A DNA stretch of 64,000 bases, taken from Streptomyces cyaneogriseus subsp. noncyanogenus. Its GTDB lineage: Bacteria; Actinomycetota; Actinomycetes; Streptomycetales; Streptomycetaceae. Where the stretch lies: contig NZ_CP010849.1 in NCBI RefSeq assembly GCF_000931445.1, forward strand, positions 6,324,001 through 6,388,000, given 5' to 3'. A program made the translations under genes and the position numbers. Positions 1-8,376 of the stretch are shown piece by piece. The number at the start of each line of letters is the position of its first letter. Within the stretch, counting starts at the first letter, position 1. The notes beneath the pieces are model-generated. The model made no database searches. It saw only the letters and a list, made by a program, of their open reading frames with translations, and had not been told where the DNA came from.

Positions 1-66
1 CGGGCTGCTCACCGGGTTACTCGCGCGGACACGCACGTGACGGCGAGAGTGAGGAGAGCCCCGTGA
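1..66 (+). CDS. possible C-terminal tail of an upstream gene (partial)
   Basis: Frame 1 is open from the window edge to a TGA at 64-66. That stop would overlap the GTG start of the next gene as GTGA, the coupling style used throughout this cluster. Only 21 codons are visible, so no product can be named. Another frame ends at a TGA at 38-40 but contains a rare TTA codon. The assignment is tentative. Confidence 0.25.
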   Translation, partial: RAAHRVTRADTHVTARVRRAP

Positions 67-1040
67 GCGACAGCCCCGTGAGCGGACGTGTCTGGCGCCG
101 GGCCCTGGTGACCGGCGGAGCCGGGTTCGTGGGTTCCCATCTGTGCGGCCGGCTGCTGGACGCCGGTGCCGAGGTGGTCTGCCTCGACAACCTGGCCACC
201 GGATCCCGGAGCAATGTGGCCGAGCTGGAGCGGCGGCGCGGCTTCCGGTTCGTCCGGGCCGACGCCACCGACCCGCGCGCCCTGCGCGGCCTGCCCGGCC
301 GGTTCGACCTCGTCCTGCACTTCGCCTGCCCGGCCTCGCCCGCCGACTATCTGCGGCTGCCGCTGGAGACCCTCGACGTCGGCAGCACCGGCACCCGCAA
401 CGCCCTGGAGCGGGCCCGCGCCGACGGCGCCCGCTTCGTCCTCGCCTCCACCTCCGAGGTCTACGGCGACCCGCTGGAGCACCCGCAGCGCGAGACCTAC
501 TGGGGCAACGTCAACCCGGTCGGCCCGCGCAGTGTCTACGACGAGTCCAAGCGGTTCGCCGAGGCGCTGACCACCGCCCACCGCCAGGTGCACGGCACCG
601 ACACCGCCATCGTCCGCATCTTCAACACCTACGGTCCCCGGATGCGCACCGGCGACGGCCGCGCCGTGCCCACCTTCATCGCCCAGGCCCTGGACGGCAT
701 GCCCCTCACCGTCGCGGGCGACGGCAGCCAGACCCGGTCCCTGTGCTACGTCGACGACACCGTGGCCGGCGTCCTCGCCCTGGCCGCCTCCGGCGAGACC
801 GGTCCGATGAACATCGGCGGCGGCGAGGAGATCACCATGCTGGAGCTGGCCCGGCGCATCGTCGAGCTCACCGGCTCCGGCTCCCGCATCCGCTTCGTCG
901 AACGCCCCGTCGACGACCCCGGCCGGCGCCGGCCCGACACCACCCTCGCGCGGGAGCGGCTCGGCTGGCGGCCGCGGGTCGGCTGGAGCGAGGGGCTGGA
1001 GCGGACCATCGGCTGGTTCGCGCACTCCGTGGCGGCCTGA
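63..1040 (+). CDS. NAD-dependent epimerase/dehydratase, UDP-glucuronate decarboxylase-like
   Basis: This 325-residue extended short-chain dehydrogenase has an N-terminal nucleotide-binding loop GGAGFVGSH (about residues 18-26). Ser/Thr lies near 129-131 and the catalytic pair is Tyr159/Lys163 in SVYDESKRF. The stretch around YGPRMRTGDGR and the later VAGDGSQTRSLCYVDD match the UDP-xylose synthase and dTDP-glucose dehydratase branch, so it probably modifies a nucleotide sugar feeding the glycosyltransferases downstream. The GTG start at 63 follows a GAGGAG ribosome site at a good distance; a second in-frame GTG lies five codons later. A 217-bp gap separates it from the large operon, so it may be transcribed separately. 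The exact substrate cannot be read from sequence. Confidence 0.85.
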   Translation: MSDSPVSGRVWRRALVTGGAGFVGSHLCGRLLDAGAEVVCLDNLATGSRSNVAELERRRGFRFVRADATDPRALRGLPGRFDLVLHFACPASPADYLRLPLETLDVGSTGTRNALERARADGARFVLASTSEVYGDPLEHPQRETYWGNVNPVGPRSVYDESKRFAEALTTAHRQVHGTDTAIVRIFNTYGPRMRTGDGRAVPTFIAQALDGMPLTVAGDGSQTRSLCYVDDTVAGVLALAASGETGPMNIGGGEEITMLELARRIVELTGSGSRIRFVERPVDDPGRRRPDTTLARERLGWRPRVGWSEGLERTIGWFAHSVAA

Positions 1041-1107
1041 GCCGGACCGTTCACCGCCGGACTATCTGCAACAGATGGTGATATGTCCGGGTCTTTCCGT
1101 AATTGAG

Positions 1108-1130
1108 CTGTCTCCAAGTGTTTGAGACAG
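1108..1130 (+). promoter_or_regulatory. inverted repeat in the leader of the heptose operon
   Basis: The 217-bp gap between the sugar-nucleotide gene and the carbamoyltransferase contains CTGTCTC (1108-1114) and its complement GAGACAG (1124-1130), nine bases apart. It lacks a following U-tract. It could be an operator for the downstream operon or a weak terminator for the gene before it. The rest of the gap (1041-1257) should hold the operon promoter, but I cannot fix its -10 and -35 boxes with confidence. Confidence 0.4.
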
Positions 1131-1257
1131 CCGCCCCGCGGCACCCGCGAGCCCAAAGGCATCACCGACCCACCAGCCCCAGGAATCGACAGACGTCACC
1201 GGAAGACCGCCGAAAGGCCCGCACGACCCACCCGCCGTCCCGGACGGAGCACCGCCC

Positions 1258-2892
1258 ATGCGCATCCTCGGTATCAACGCCCTGTTCCACGACCCGGCCG
1301 CCGCCCTCGTCGTCGACGGCAGGACCGTTGCCGCCGCCGAGGAGGAACGCTTCAGCCGCCGCAAGCACGGCAAGCGGCCGGTGCCGTTCTCCGCCTGGGA
1401 GGTGCCGGAGCTGTCGGCGCGCTGGTGCCTGGAGCACGCCGGGATACGCCCCGGCGAGCTGGACGCCGTCGCCTACTCCTTCGACCCCCGGCTCGCCCGT
1501 CCCGCCCGCGACATGGGCCTGGACGACCCCTGGGACCCGCTGCGCCTGGAGTACGCCCGCCGCGCACCCGAGTTCCTCGCCGAGGCGCTGCCCGGACTCG
1601 ACCCCGAACAGGTCGTCTTCGTCCCGCACCACGTGGCGCACGCCGCCTCGGCGGGCCCCGCCTCCCCGCACCCCGACAACGACGTCCTCGTCCTGGACGG
1701 CCGCGGCGAGTGCGCCTCCCACCTCGCCGGCCGCTACCGCGACGGCAAGCTCGACACCCTGTTCACCCAGGCGCTGCCGCACTCCCTGGGCCTGGTCTAC
1801 GAGGAACTGACCGAGCACCTCGGCTTCCTGCGCAGCAGCGACGAGTTCAAGGTGATGGCCCTCGCCTCCTACGGCAAGCCCCGCTTCCTGGAGAAGCTCC
1901 GCGAACACGTCCACGCCACCGGCGACGGGGGATTCCACGCCCACGGCGTCGACTGGGCCGCCTTCGCCCCGGCCCGCGCCAAGGACGAGGACTGGACGCG
2001 GGACCACGCCGACCTCGCCGCCAGCGCCCAGGCCGTCCTGGAGGAAACCCTGCTGGACCTCGTCGGCTGGCTGCACCGCGAGGCCGGCGGGGAGACGCTC
2101 ACCATGGCCGGCGGCGTCGCCCTCAACTGCGTCGCCAACTCCCGGATCGCCAGGCAGGGCCCGTACCGGCAGGTGTGGGTGCAGCCCGCCGCCGGCGACG
2201 CCGGCACCGCCCTCGGCGGCGCCCTGCACCTGGCCGCGCGGGAAGGCGCCCCGCAGCCCATGCCCGGCGCCGACCTCGGCCGAGGCTGGAGCGACGAGGA
2301 ACTGCGCGCCTGGCTGGAGACGGCCGCCGTCCCCTACGAGGAACCCGACGACATCGCCGAGACCGTCGCCGAGGAACTGGCCCGGGACGGCATCGTCGCC
2401 TGGTTCCAGGGCCGCAGCGAGTACGGACCCCGCGCCCTCGGGCACCGCTCCCTGCTGGCGCACCCGGGCCGCGCGGAGAATCTGGAACGCCTCAACCACG
2501 TCAAGGGCCGCGAGGAGTTCCGGCCGGTCGCCCCGATGGTCCTGGCCGACCGCGCCGCCGGGATCTTCGACGGGCCCGTCCCGAGCCCCTACATGCTCTT
2601 CGTCCACGACGTCGCCGCCGCCTGGCGGGACCGCATCCCGGCCGTCGTCCACGTCGACGGCACCGCCCGCATCCAGACCGTCGAAGCGCGCCGCGAACCG
2701 CTCGTCGCCCGCATGCTCGCCGCCTTCGAGCGGCGCACCGGACTGCCCGTCGTCGTCAACACCAGCCTCAACACCGCCGGCCGGCCCATGGTCGACGACC
2801 CGCGCGACGCCCTGGAGTGCTTCGGCTCCGCCCCCGTGGACCTGCTGGCCCTCGGACCGTTCGCGATCCGCCGCGGGAAGGCGTTCGCATGA
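1258..2892 (+). CDS. carbamoyltransferase, NodU/TobZ/CmcH family
   Basis: The 544-residue product has the two-domain layout of O-carbamoyltransferases. The N-terminal actin-like Kae1-type domain opens with MRILGINALFHDPAAALV and contains EEERFSRRKH, with a metal and nucleotide site around VPHHVAHAAS (about residues 121-130) and VLDGRGE. The C-terminal domain carries QGRSEYGPRALGHRSLLA and the PVVVNTSLN segment typical of the family. Enzymes of this type carbamoylate sugar or antibiotic hydroxyls using carbamoyl phosphate and ATP. It is the first gene of an operon in which every junction down to 12595 overlaps, so a heptose or other sugar of the same product is the likely acceptor. Its ATG overlaps nothing upstream; its TGA overlaps the next start. 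Confidence 0.9.
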   Translation: MRILGINALFHDPAAALVVDGRTVAAAEEERFSRRKHGKRPVPFSAWEVPELSARWCLEHAGIRPGELDAVAYSFDPRLARPARDMGLDDPWDPLRLEYARRAPEFLAEALPGLDPEQVVFVPHHVAHAASAGPASPHPDNDVLVLDGRGECASHLAGRYRDGKLDTLFTQALPHSLGLVYEELTEHLGFLRSSDEFKVMALASYGKPRFLEKLREHVHATGDGGFHAHGVDWAAFAPARAKDEDWTRDHADLAASAQAVLEETLLDLVGWLHREAGGETLTMAGGVALNCVANSRIARQGPYRQVWVQPAAGDAGTALGGALHLAAREGAPQPMPGADLGRGWSDEELRAWLETAAVPYEEPDDIAETVAEELARDGIVAWFQGRSEYGPRALGHRSLLAHPGRAENLERLNHVKGREEFRPVAPMVLADRAAGIFDGPVPSPYMLFVHDVAAAWRDRIPAVVHVDGTARIQTVEARREPLVARMLAAFERRTGLPVVVNTSLNTAGRPMVDDPRDALECFGSAPVDLLALGPFAIRRGKAFA

Positions 2893-3893
2893 CCTCGTAC
2901 GCCGTCGTGATCCCCACCCTCGCGCGCGACACGCTCGCCGACTGCCTGGCCGCGCTCGCCGCCGCGACCGGACCGCGCCCCGAGCAGATCGTCCTGGTCG
3001 ACGACCGGCCCGGGCCGGCGGCCGGGGCGGGCGCGCTGGAGTACCCGCTCGGCGTCCTCGGCGACCTGCGCGCCCGCACGGTGGTGCTGCACAGCGGCGG
3101 GCGCGGACCGGCCGCCGCCCGCAACACCGGCCTGCGCGCGGTCACCGCGCCGTGGACCGCCTTCCTCGACGACGACGTCCAGGTCGGCCCCCACTGGTGC
3201 GACCAGCTCGTCCAGGACCTCACCGAGGCCGCCCCCGACACCGGGGCCGTCCAGGGCGTGATCGCCGTCCCGCTGCCCGGCGAGCGCCGCCCCACCGACT
3301 GGGAACGCGCCACCGCCGGCCTGGCGCGGGCCCGCTGGATCACCGCCGACATGGCCTACCGCACCGAGGCGCTCAAGCAGGTCGGCGGCTTCGACGAACG
3401 CTTCACCCGCGCCTTCCGCGAGGACGCCGACCTCGCCCTGCGCGTCCTCGGCGCCGGCTGGCGCATCCGGCAGGGCCGCCGCACCACCCGGCACCCGGTG
3501 CGCCCCGCCTCCCGCTGGGTCTCCCTCACCCAGCAGCGCGGCAACGCCGACGACGCCCTGATGTGCCGTCTGCACGGCCCGGACTGGTGGGAGAAGGCGG
3601 TGGCCCCCCGCGGCCGGATCCGCCGGCACGCCGCCGTCACCGCCGCCGCGGCGGCCGCCCTCGCCCTGGCCGCGGCCGGCCGCCCCCGGGCCGCCGCGCT
3701 CGCCGGGCTCGGCTGGGCCGCCGGCACCGCCGAGTTCGCCTGGGCCCGCATCGCCCCCGGACCCCGTACCCGGTACGAGGTGACGACCATGCTCGTCACC
3801 AGCGCCCTCATCCCGCCGGCCGCGACCTGGCACCGGCTGAGCGGGGCGTGGAGGCACCGGAACGCCCCCGCCTGGCAGGAGGTGGCCGCATGA
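2889..3893 (+). CDS. glycosyltransferase family 2
   Basis: This 334-residue protein begins MTSYAVVIPTLARDTLADCL and shows the GT-A nucleotide-sugar site: VDDRPG near residue 38 and FLDDDVQ (the DxD metal motif) near residue 95. It continues with the acceptor-domain pattern GGFDERFTRAFREDADLALR. About 60 C-terminal residues rich in Ala and Leu may form one or two membrane-associated helices. The ATG at 2889 overlaps the preceding stop (ATGA). It probably adds one sugar to the lipid- or peptide-linked glycan assembled by this operon. Donor and acceptor are unknown. Confidence 0.85.
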   Translation: MTSYAVVIPTLARDTLADCLAALAAATGPRPEQIVLVDDRPGPAAGAGALEYPLGVLGDLRARTVVLHSGGRGPAAARNTGLRAVTAPWTAFLDDDVQVGPHWCDQLVQDLTEAAPDTGAVQGVIAVPLPGERRPTDWERATAGLARARWITADMAYRTEALKQVGGFDERFTRAFREDADLALRVLGAGWRIRQGRRTTRHPVRPASRWVSLTQQRGNADDALMCRLHGPDWWEKAVAPRGRIRRHAAVTAAAAAALALAAAGRPRAAALAGLGWAAGTAEFAWARIAPGPRTRYEVTTMLVTSALIPPAATWHRLSGAWRHRNAPAWQEVAA

Positions 3894-4501
3894 GCCCCGT
3901 CAAGGCCGTCCTGTTCGACCGCGACGGCACCCTCGTCCACGACGTCCCCTACAACGGCGACCCCGGCCGGGTGAGGCCCGTCGACGGCGCCCGGGAGGCG
4001 CTCGCCCTGCTGCGCGGACGCGGCATCCGCACCGGCGTCGTCACCAACCAGTCCGGCGTCGCCCGCGGCCTGCTCACCGACGCCGACGTCCGCGCCGTCA
4101 ACCGGCGCGTCGACGAACTGCTCGGCCCGTTCGACGTGTGGGCGGTGTGCCCGCACGGCCCCGGCGACGGCTGCCACTGCCGCAAACCGGAGCCCGGCCT
4201 GGTGCTCTGGGCAGCGGGGCGGATCTGCGCCGACCCGGCCGACTGCGTCGTCGTCGGCGACATCGGCGCCGACGTGGAGGCCGCCCGCCGCGCCGGCGCC
4301 CACGGCATCCTCGTCCCGAACGAGCGGACCCGCCCGGAGGAGACGGTGACGGCCGAGCACGTCGCGACGGACCTGCTGACCGCCGTACGCGCGGTGCTCG
4401 GCGGACGGCCGCCCGCAGGCCGGATCGTGGCGGACGAACGCCCCCTGGAGCGGGCCTACGCCCCCGAGCCCCCCGCCGGCCCGTGCGGGAGGCCGCGATG
4501 A
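3890..4501 (+). CDS. gmhB: D-glycero-D-manno-heptose 1,7-bisphosphate phosphatase-like HAD enzyme
   Basis: A 203-residue HAD-IIIA phosphatase. Motif I is FDRDGTLV near residue 9 with the two catalytic Asp residues, motif II is VVTNQSG, and motif IV lies around VVGDIGADVEAA. The segment CPHGPGDGCHCRKPEPG is the zinc-binding loop characteristic of GmhB. The family removes the C7 phosphate of heptose bisphosphate between the HldE kinase and adenylyl (or nucleotidyl) transfer steps. The matching isomerase (7702-8376) and kinase/nucleotidyltransferase (8369-9739) lie in the same operon, which makes the heptose assignment strong. The start at 3890 overlaps the previous stop. A roughly 30-residue tail after the HAD core has no recognisable domain. 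Confidence 0.88.
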   Translation: MSPVKAVLFDRDGTLVHDVPYNGDPGRVRPVDGAREALALLRGRGIRTGVVTNQSGVARGLLTDADVRAVNRRVDELLGPFDVWAVCPHGPGDGCHCRKPEPGLVLWAAGRICADPADCVVVGDIGADVEAARRAGAHGILVPNERTRPEETVTAEHVATDLLTAVRAVLGGRPPAGRIVADERPLERAYAPEPPAGPCGRPR

Positions 4502-5541
4502 ACGCCCGCACCGCGAGGGAGGCGGAGCCCGTGCGGAAGGCCAAAACCGTACGGAGAGCCGTCGTCACCCGGCTCGACAGCTTCGGCGACGTCCTGCTCG
4601 CCGGGCCCGCCGTCCGCGCCGTCGCCGCCCGCGCCGAACACGTCACCCTGCTGTGCGGGCCGCGCGGCGCGCCCGCCGCCCGGCTGCTGCCCGGCGTGGA
4701 CGAGGTGCTGGTGTGGGACGCCCCCTGGGGCGGCTTCGACCCGCCCGCCGTGGACCGCGCCGGGATCGACGCGCTCGCCGACCGCATCGACGCCGACACG
4801 GGCCTGATCCTCACCTCCTTCCACCAGTCCCCGCTGCCCACCGCCCTGGTCCTGCGCCTGGCCGGCGTCGGCTACCTCGCCGCGGACAGCGTCGACTACC
4901 CCGGCTCCCTGCTGGACCTGCGCCACCGGCGCGCCCCGCACGCCCACGAGGCCGAGGCCGCCCTCGAACTCGCCGAGGCGGCCGGCTTCCCCCGCCCGGA
5001 CGACGGACGGCTGCGCGTCCTGGAGCCGCCCGCCACCACCGAGCTGACCGGACCCGGCCCCTACGTCGTGCTGCACCCCGGCGCCAGCGTCCCGGCCCGC
5101 GCCTGGAGCCCCGAGCGCTGCGCCGAGGCGGTGCGGGAACTGACCGCCGCCGGGCACCGGGTCGTCGTCACCGGCGGCCCCGGCGAGCGGGCGCTGACCG
5201 CCCGCGTGGCGGGGGAGCACGCCCTCGACCTCGGCGGCCGGACCGCGGCCCCCGAACTGGCCGGGGTCCTCGCCGGCGCCGGCGCCGTCGTCACCGGCAA
5301 CACCGCCCCCGCCCACCTGGCGGCCGCCGTCGGCACCCCGGTCGTCTCCCTGTTCGCACCGGTGGTGCCGGCCGAGCGCTGGCGGCCGTACGGCGTGCCG
5401 TACGTGCTCCTCGGCGACCAGGACGCGCCCTGCGCCGACAGCCGCGCCCGGGAGTGCCCGGTCCCCGGCCACCCGTGCCTGAACTCCGTCACCGGCACCG
5501 ACGTGGCCGCCGCCGTCGACAAGCTCCTGGGGGAAGCATGA
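4498..5541 (+). CDS. glycosyltransferase family 9 (heptosyltransferase-like)
   Basis: This 347-residue protein has the GT-B fold of the ADP-heptose:LPS heptosyltransferase family. The N-terminal half contains VVTRLDSFGDVLLAGPAVRA, corresponding to the acceptor-side glycine loop. The C-terminal half contains VVLHPGAS near residue 190, VVVTGGPGE, and the donor-site signature GNTAPAHLAAAVGTPVVSLF. The last 40 residues include CADSRARECP and HPC, a Cys-rich tail common in actinobacterial members. It sits directly after gmhB, so ADP- or NDP-heptose is the expected donor. The ATG at 4498 overlaps the gmhB stop. A first stretch of about 18 charged residues may be an extension; no better internal start is obvious. 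Confidence 0.85.
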   Translation: MNARTAREAEPVRKAKTVRRAVVTRLDSFGDVLLAGPAVRAVAARAEHVTLLCGPRGAPAARLLPGVDEVLVWDAPWGGFDPPAVDRAGIDALADRIDADTGLILTSFHQSPLPTALVLRLAGVGYLAADSVDYPGSLLDLRHRRAPHAHEAEAALELAEAAGFPRPDDGRLRVLEPPATTELTGPGPYVVLHPGASVPARAWSPERCAEAVRELTAAGHRVVVTGGPGERALTARVAGEHALDLGGRTAAPELAGVLAGAGAVVTGNTAPAHLAAAVGTPVVSLFAPVVPAERWRPYGVPYVLLGDQDAPCADSRARECPVPGHPCLNSVTGTDVAAAVDKLLGEA

Positions 5542-6488
5542 GGATCCTCATCTGGCACGTGCACGGGTCGTGGACCACGGCCTTCGTGCAGGGCCCGCAC
5601 ACCTACCTCGTCCCGGTCACCCCCGACCGGGGACCCGACGGCCTGGGCCGCGCCCGCACCTGGGACTGGCCCGAGTCGGTGATCGAGGTACCGCCGGAGC
5701 GGCTGCGCGACGAGGAGATCGACGTCGTCGTCCTCCAGCGCCCGCACGAGATCGGCCTCGTCGACCGGTGGCTGGGCCGCCGCCCGCCGCTGGTCTACCT
5801 GGAGCACAACGCCCCGGACGGCGACGTGCCGCACACCCGCCACCCCGCCGCCGGCATCCCCGGCGTCACCCTCGTCCACGTCACCCACTTCAACCGCCTG
5901 ATGTGGGACTGCGGCACCACCCCGGCCACCGTCATCGAGCACGGCATCATCGACCCCGGCCCCCGCTGGACCGGCGAGCTCGACCGCGCCGCCGTCGTCG
6001 TCAACGAGCCGGTCCGGCGGGGCCGGACCACCGGCACCGACCTGCTGCCGGAGTTCGCCCGCGCCGCCCCCCTCGACGTGTTCGGCATGCGCACCGAGGG
6101 CCTCGCCGTCCATCTCGGCGTCCCCGCCGACCGCTGCCGCACCCTCGACCTGCCGCAGAACGAGCTGCACACCGAACTCGCCAGGCGGCGCGTCTACGTC
6201 CACCCCGTCCGCTGGACCTCCCTCGGCCTGTCCCTGCTGGAGGCCATGCACCTGGGCATGCCCGTCGTCGCCCTCGCCACCACCGAGGTGAGCGAGGCGG
6301 TGCCGCCCGGCGCCGGAGTGGTCTCCAACCGCATCGACGTACTGACCGAGGCCGTACGGGACTTCCTGGCCGATCCGGCGCACGCGCGCGCGGTCGGCGA
6401 GGCGGCGCGTGCGGCGGCCCTCGCCCGCTACGGGGTGTCCCGCTTCCTGGACGACTGGGAGCGGCTGCTGAAGGAGGTGACCCGATGA
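5538..6488 (+). CDS. glycosyltransferase, GT4-like
   Basis: The 316-residue product starts MRILIWHVHGSWTTAFVQG. It ends in a Rossmann-like half with TSLGLSLLEAMHLGMPVVA, the E-x7-E-like donor loop of GT-B retaining enzymes. A central segment VVLQRPHEIGLVDRWLG and a His-rich YLEHNAP stretch are typical of actinobacterial homologues, which are usually annotated only as glycosyltransferases. It is shorter than standard GT4 enzymes (about 380 residues), mainly in the N-terminal domain. The ATG at 5538 overlaps the previous stop and its own stop overlaps the next start. The donor is unknown. Confidence 0.8.
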   Translation: MRILIWHVHGSWTTAFVQGPHTYLVPVTPDRGPDGLGRARTWDWPESVIEVPPERLRDEEIDVVVLQRPHEIGLVDRWLGRRPPLVYLEHNAPDGDVPHTRHPAAGIPGVTLVHVTHFNRLMWDCGTTPATVIEHGIIDPGPRWTGELDRAAVVVNEPVRRGRTTGTDLLPEFARAAPLDVFGMRTEGLAVHLGVPADRCRTLDLPQNELHTELARRRVYVHPVRWTSLGLSLLEAMHLGMPVVALATTEVSEAVPPGAGVVSNRIDVLTEAVRDFLADPAHARAVGEAARAAALARYGVSRFLDDWERLLKEVTR

Positions 6489-7702
6489 GGATCGCCATGG
6501 TGTCCGAGCACGCCAGCCCGCTCGCCGCACTCGGCGGCGTCGACGCCGGCGGCCAGAACGTCTACGTGGCCCGCCTGGCCGAGGAACTGGCGCGGCGCGG
6601 CCACGACGTCACGGTCTACACCCGCCGGGACGCGGCCGATCTGCCCGACCGGGTGCCCCTGCCCGGCGGAGCCGTGGTCGAGCACGTGCCGGCCGGGCCG
6701 CCCGAGGCCGTCCCCAAGGACGACCTGTTCCCGTACATGCCCGCCTTCGGCGCCCACCTGGCGCGCGCCTGGGCGCGGGAGCGGCCCGACGTGGTGCACG
6801 CCCACTTCTGGATGTCCGGCATGGCCGCCGGCACCGGCGCCCGCCCGCACGGCGTCCCCGTCGTGCAGACCTTCCACGCCCTGGGCACCGTCAAGCGGCG
6901 CCACCAGGGCGCCGCGGACACCAGCCCGCCCGAGCGGATCGGCATCGAACGGCAGATCGGCCGCACCTGCGAGCGCGTCCTGGCGACCTGCACCGACGAG
7001 GTGATGGAACTCGCCGACATGGGCGTGCCCACCCGGCAGGTCTCCGTGGTGCCCTGCGGCGTGGACGCCGAGCACTTCCGCCCCGGCGCCGGCACCGGCG
7101 GCACGCCCCCGCGCGGACAGCGCCACCGGCTGCTGGCCTGCGGCCGGCTCGTCCCCCGCAAGGGATACGACCAGGCCATCCGCGCCCTCGCCCACATCCC
7201 CGGCACCGAACTCGTCGTCGCGGGAGGCCCGCCCGGCGGAGCGATCCACGCCGACCCGGAGGCCCGCCGCCTGCTGCGGATCGCCGAGGACACCGGCGTC
7301 GCCGGCCGGGTGCGGCTGCTCGGCGCGGTCGACCCGCACGACATGCCCGCCCTGATCCGCAGCGCCGACCTGGTGCTGTGCACCCCCGTCTACGAGCCCT
7401 TCGGCATCGTGCCGCTAGAGGCCATGGCGTGCGGCGTGCCCGTCCTCGCCACCGACGTCGGCGGCCACCGCGACTCCGTCGCCGACGGCGTCACCGGACG
7501 GCTCGTGGCCCCGCAGAACCCCGGGGCGATCGCGGACGCCGCCCGCGCGCTCCTCGCCGACGAACGGCTGCGCCGCCGGTACGGCACGGCCGGCCGCGAA
7601 CGCGTCCTGGCCCACTACACCTGGCGGCGCGTCGCCGACGGCGCCGAGCAGGTCTACCGGCAGACGCTCGCCGACCACGCACTGTCGAAGGAGGTGGCGT
7701 GA
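6485..7702 (+). CDS. glycosyltransferase family 4 (GT1 superfamily)
   Basis: A 405-residue GT-B enzyme. The N-terminal domain has SEHASPLAALGGVDAGGQNV, the glycine loop shared with sucrose-phosphate synthase and MshA-type enzymes, followed by VVHAHFWMSG. The C-terminal domain has RLVPRKGYDQAIRAL and the donor loop PVYEPFGIVPLEAMACGVPV with the paired Glu residues. It is of normal length for the family. It probably transfers a hexose or heptose while retaining the anomeric configuration. The ATG at 6485 overlaps the previous stop, and a GGAGG site precedes the following gene near its own 3' end. Confidence 0.87.
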   Translation: MRIAMVSEHASPLAALGGVDAGGQNVYVARLAEELARRGHDVTVYTRRDAADLPDRVPLPGGAVVEHVPAGPPEAVPKDDLFPYMPAFGAHLARAWARERPDVVHAHFWMSGMAAGTGARPHGVPVVQTFHALGTVKRRHQGAADTSPPERIGIERQIGRTCERVLATCTDEVMELADMGVPTRQVSVVPCGVDAEHFRPGAGTGGTPPRGQRHRLLACGRLVPRKGYDQAIRALAHIPGTELVVAGGPPGGAIHADPEARRLLRIAEDTGVAGRVRLLGAVDPHDMPALIRSADLVLCTPVYEPFGIVPLEAMACGVPVLATDVGGHRDSVADGVTGRLVAPQNPGAIADAARALLADERLRRRYGTAGRERVLAHYTWRRVADGAEQVYRQTLADHALSKEVA

Positions 7703-8376
7703 TGACCGTGCACCCGCCGATCGTCGGGCACTGTGACGAACTCCAGGACGCGCTGACCGGCTTCCGGGCCTCGGCGCACATCACCGAAGGCTGGGGCGCG
7801 CGGCTGGCCGCCGTCCTGTCCGGCGGCGGACGGCTGCTGGCCGCCGGCAACGGCGGCAGCGCCGCCCAGGCCCAGCACCTGACCGCCGAGATCGTCGGCC
7901 GCTACCGCGACGACCGGCCGCCGTTCTCCGCGATCGCCCTGCACGCCGACACCTCCTCCACCACCGCCATCGCCAACGACTACGGCGTCGACGAGGTGTT
8001 CGCCCGCCAGGTCCGCGCCCACGGCCGCCCCGGCGACGTCCTGATGCTGCTGTCCACCTCCGGCGCCAGCGCCAACCTGCTCTCCGCCGCCGACGCCGCG
8101 CGCGCGGCCGGCGTCCGGGTGTGGGCGCTGACCGGACCGGCCCCCAACCCGCTGATGGCCGGCAGCGACGAGTCCCTGTGCGTGGAGGCGCCCACCACCG
8201 CCACCGTCCAGGAGATCCATCTGGTGGCGGTGCACATGGTCTGCGCGGCCTTCGACGCGGCGCTGGAACGCGCCGCCGCCGCCCGCACCGTACGGGGAGG
8301 TCACGGAGGTGAGACGCGGGGCGGCCCCGGGGGCGAGGCGCAGGACGGCTACGGAGGTGACCGGACGCATGGCTGA
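7702..8376 (+). CDS. gmhA: sedoheptulose-7-phosphate isomerase (SIS domain)
   Basis: A single SIS domain covers roughly residues 30-190 of 224. It contains the phosphosugar loop AAGNGGSAAQAQHLTAE (about residues 47-63), then LLSTSGASANLL and an EIH motif (VQEIHLVAVHM) used in catalysis by GmhA. The reaction converts sedoheptulose 7-phosphate to D-glycero-D-manno-heptose 7-phosphate, the first step of NDP-heptose synthesis. A glycine-rich tail of about 30 residues (GGHGGETRGGPGGEAQ) follows the domain and is probably disordered. The ATG at 7702 overlaps the previous TGA by one base after a strong GAAGGAGG site; an in-frame GTG one codon earlier is an alternative. Confidence 0.9.
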   Translation: MTVHPPIVGHCDELQDALTGFRASAHITEGWGARLAAVLSGGGRLLAAGNGGSAAQAQHLTAEIVGRYRDDRPPFSAIALHADTSSTTAIANDYGVDEVFARQVRAHGRPGDVLMLLSTSGASANLLSAADAARAAGVRVWALTGPAPNPLMAGSDESLCVEAPTTATVQEIHLVAVHMVCAAFDAALERAAAARTVRGGHGGETRGGPGGEAQDGYGGDRTHG

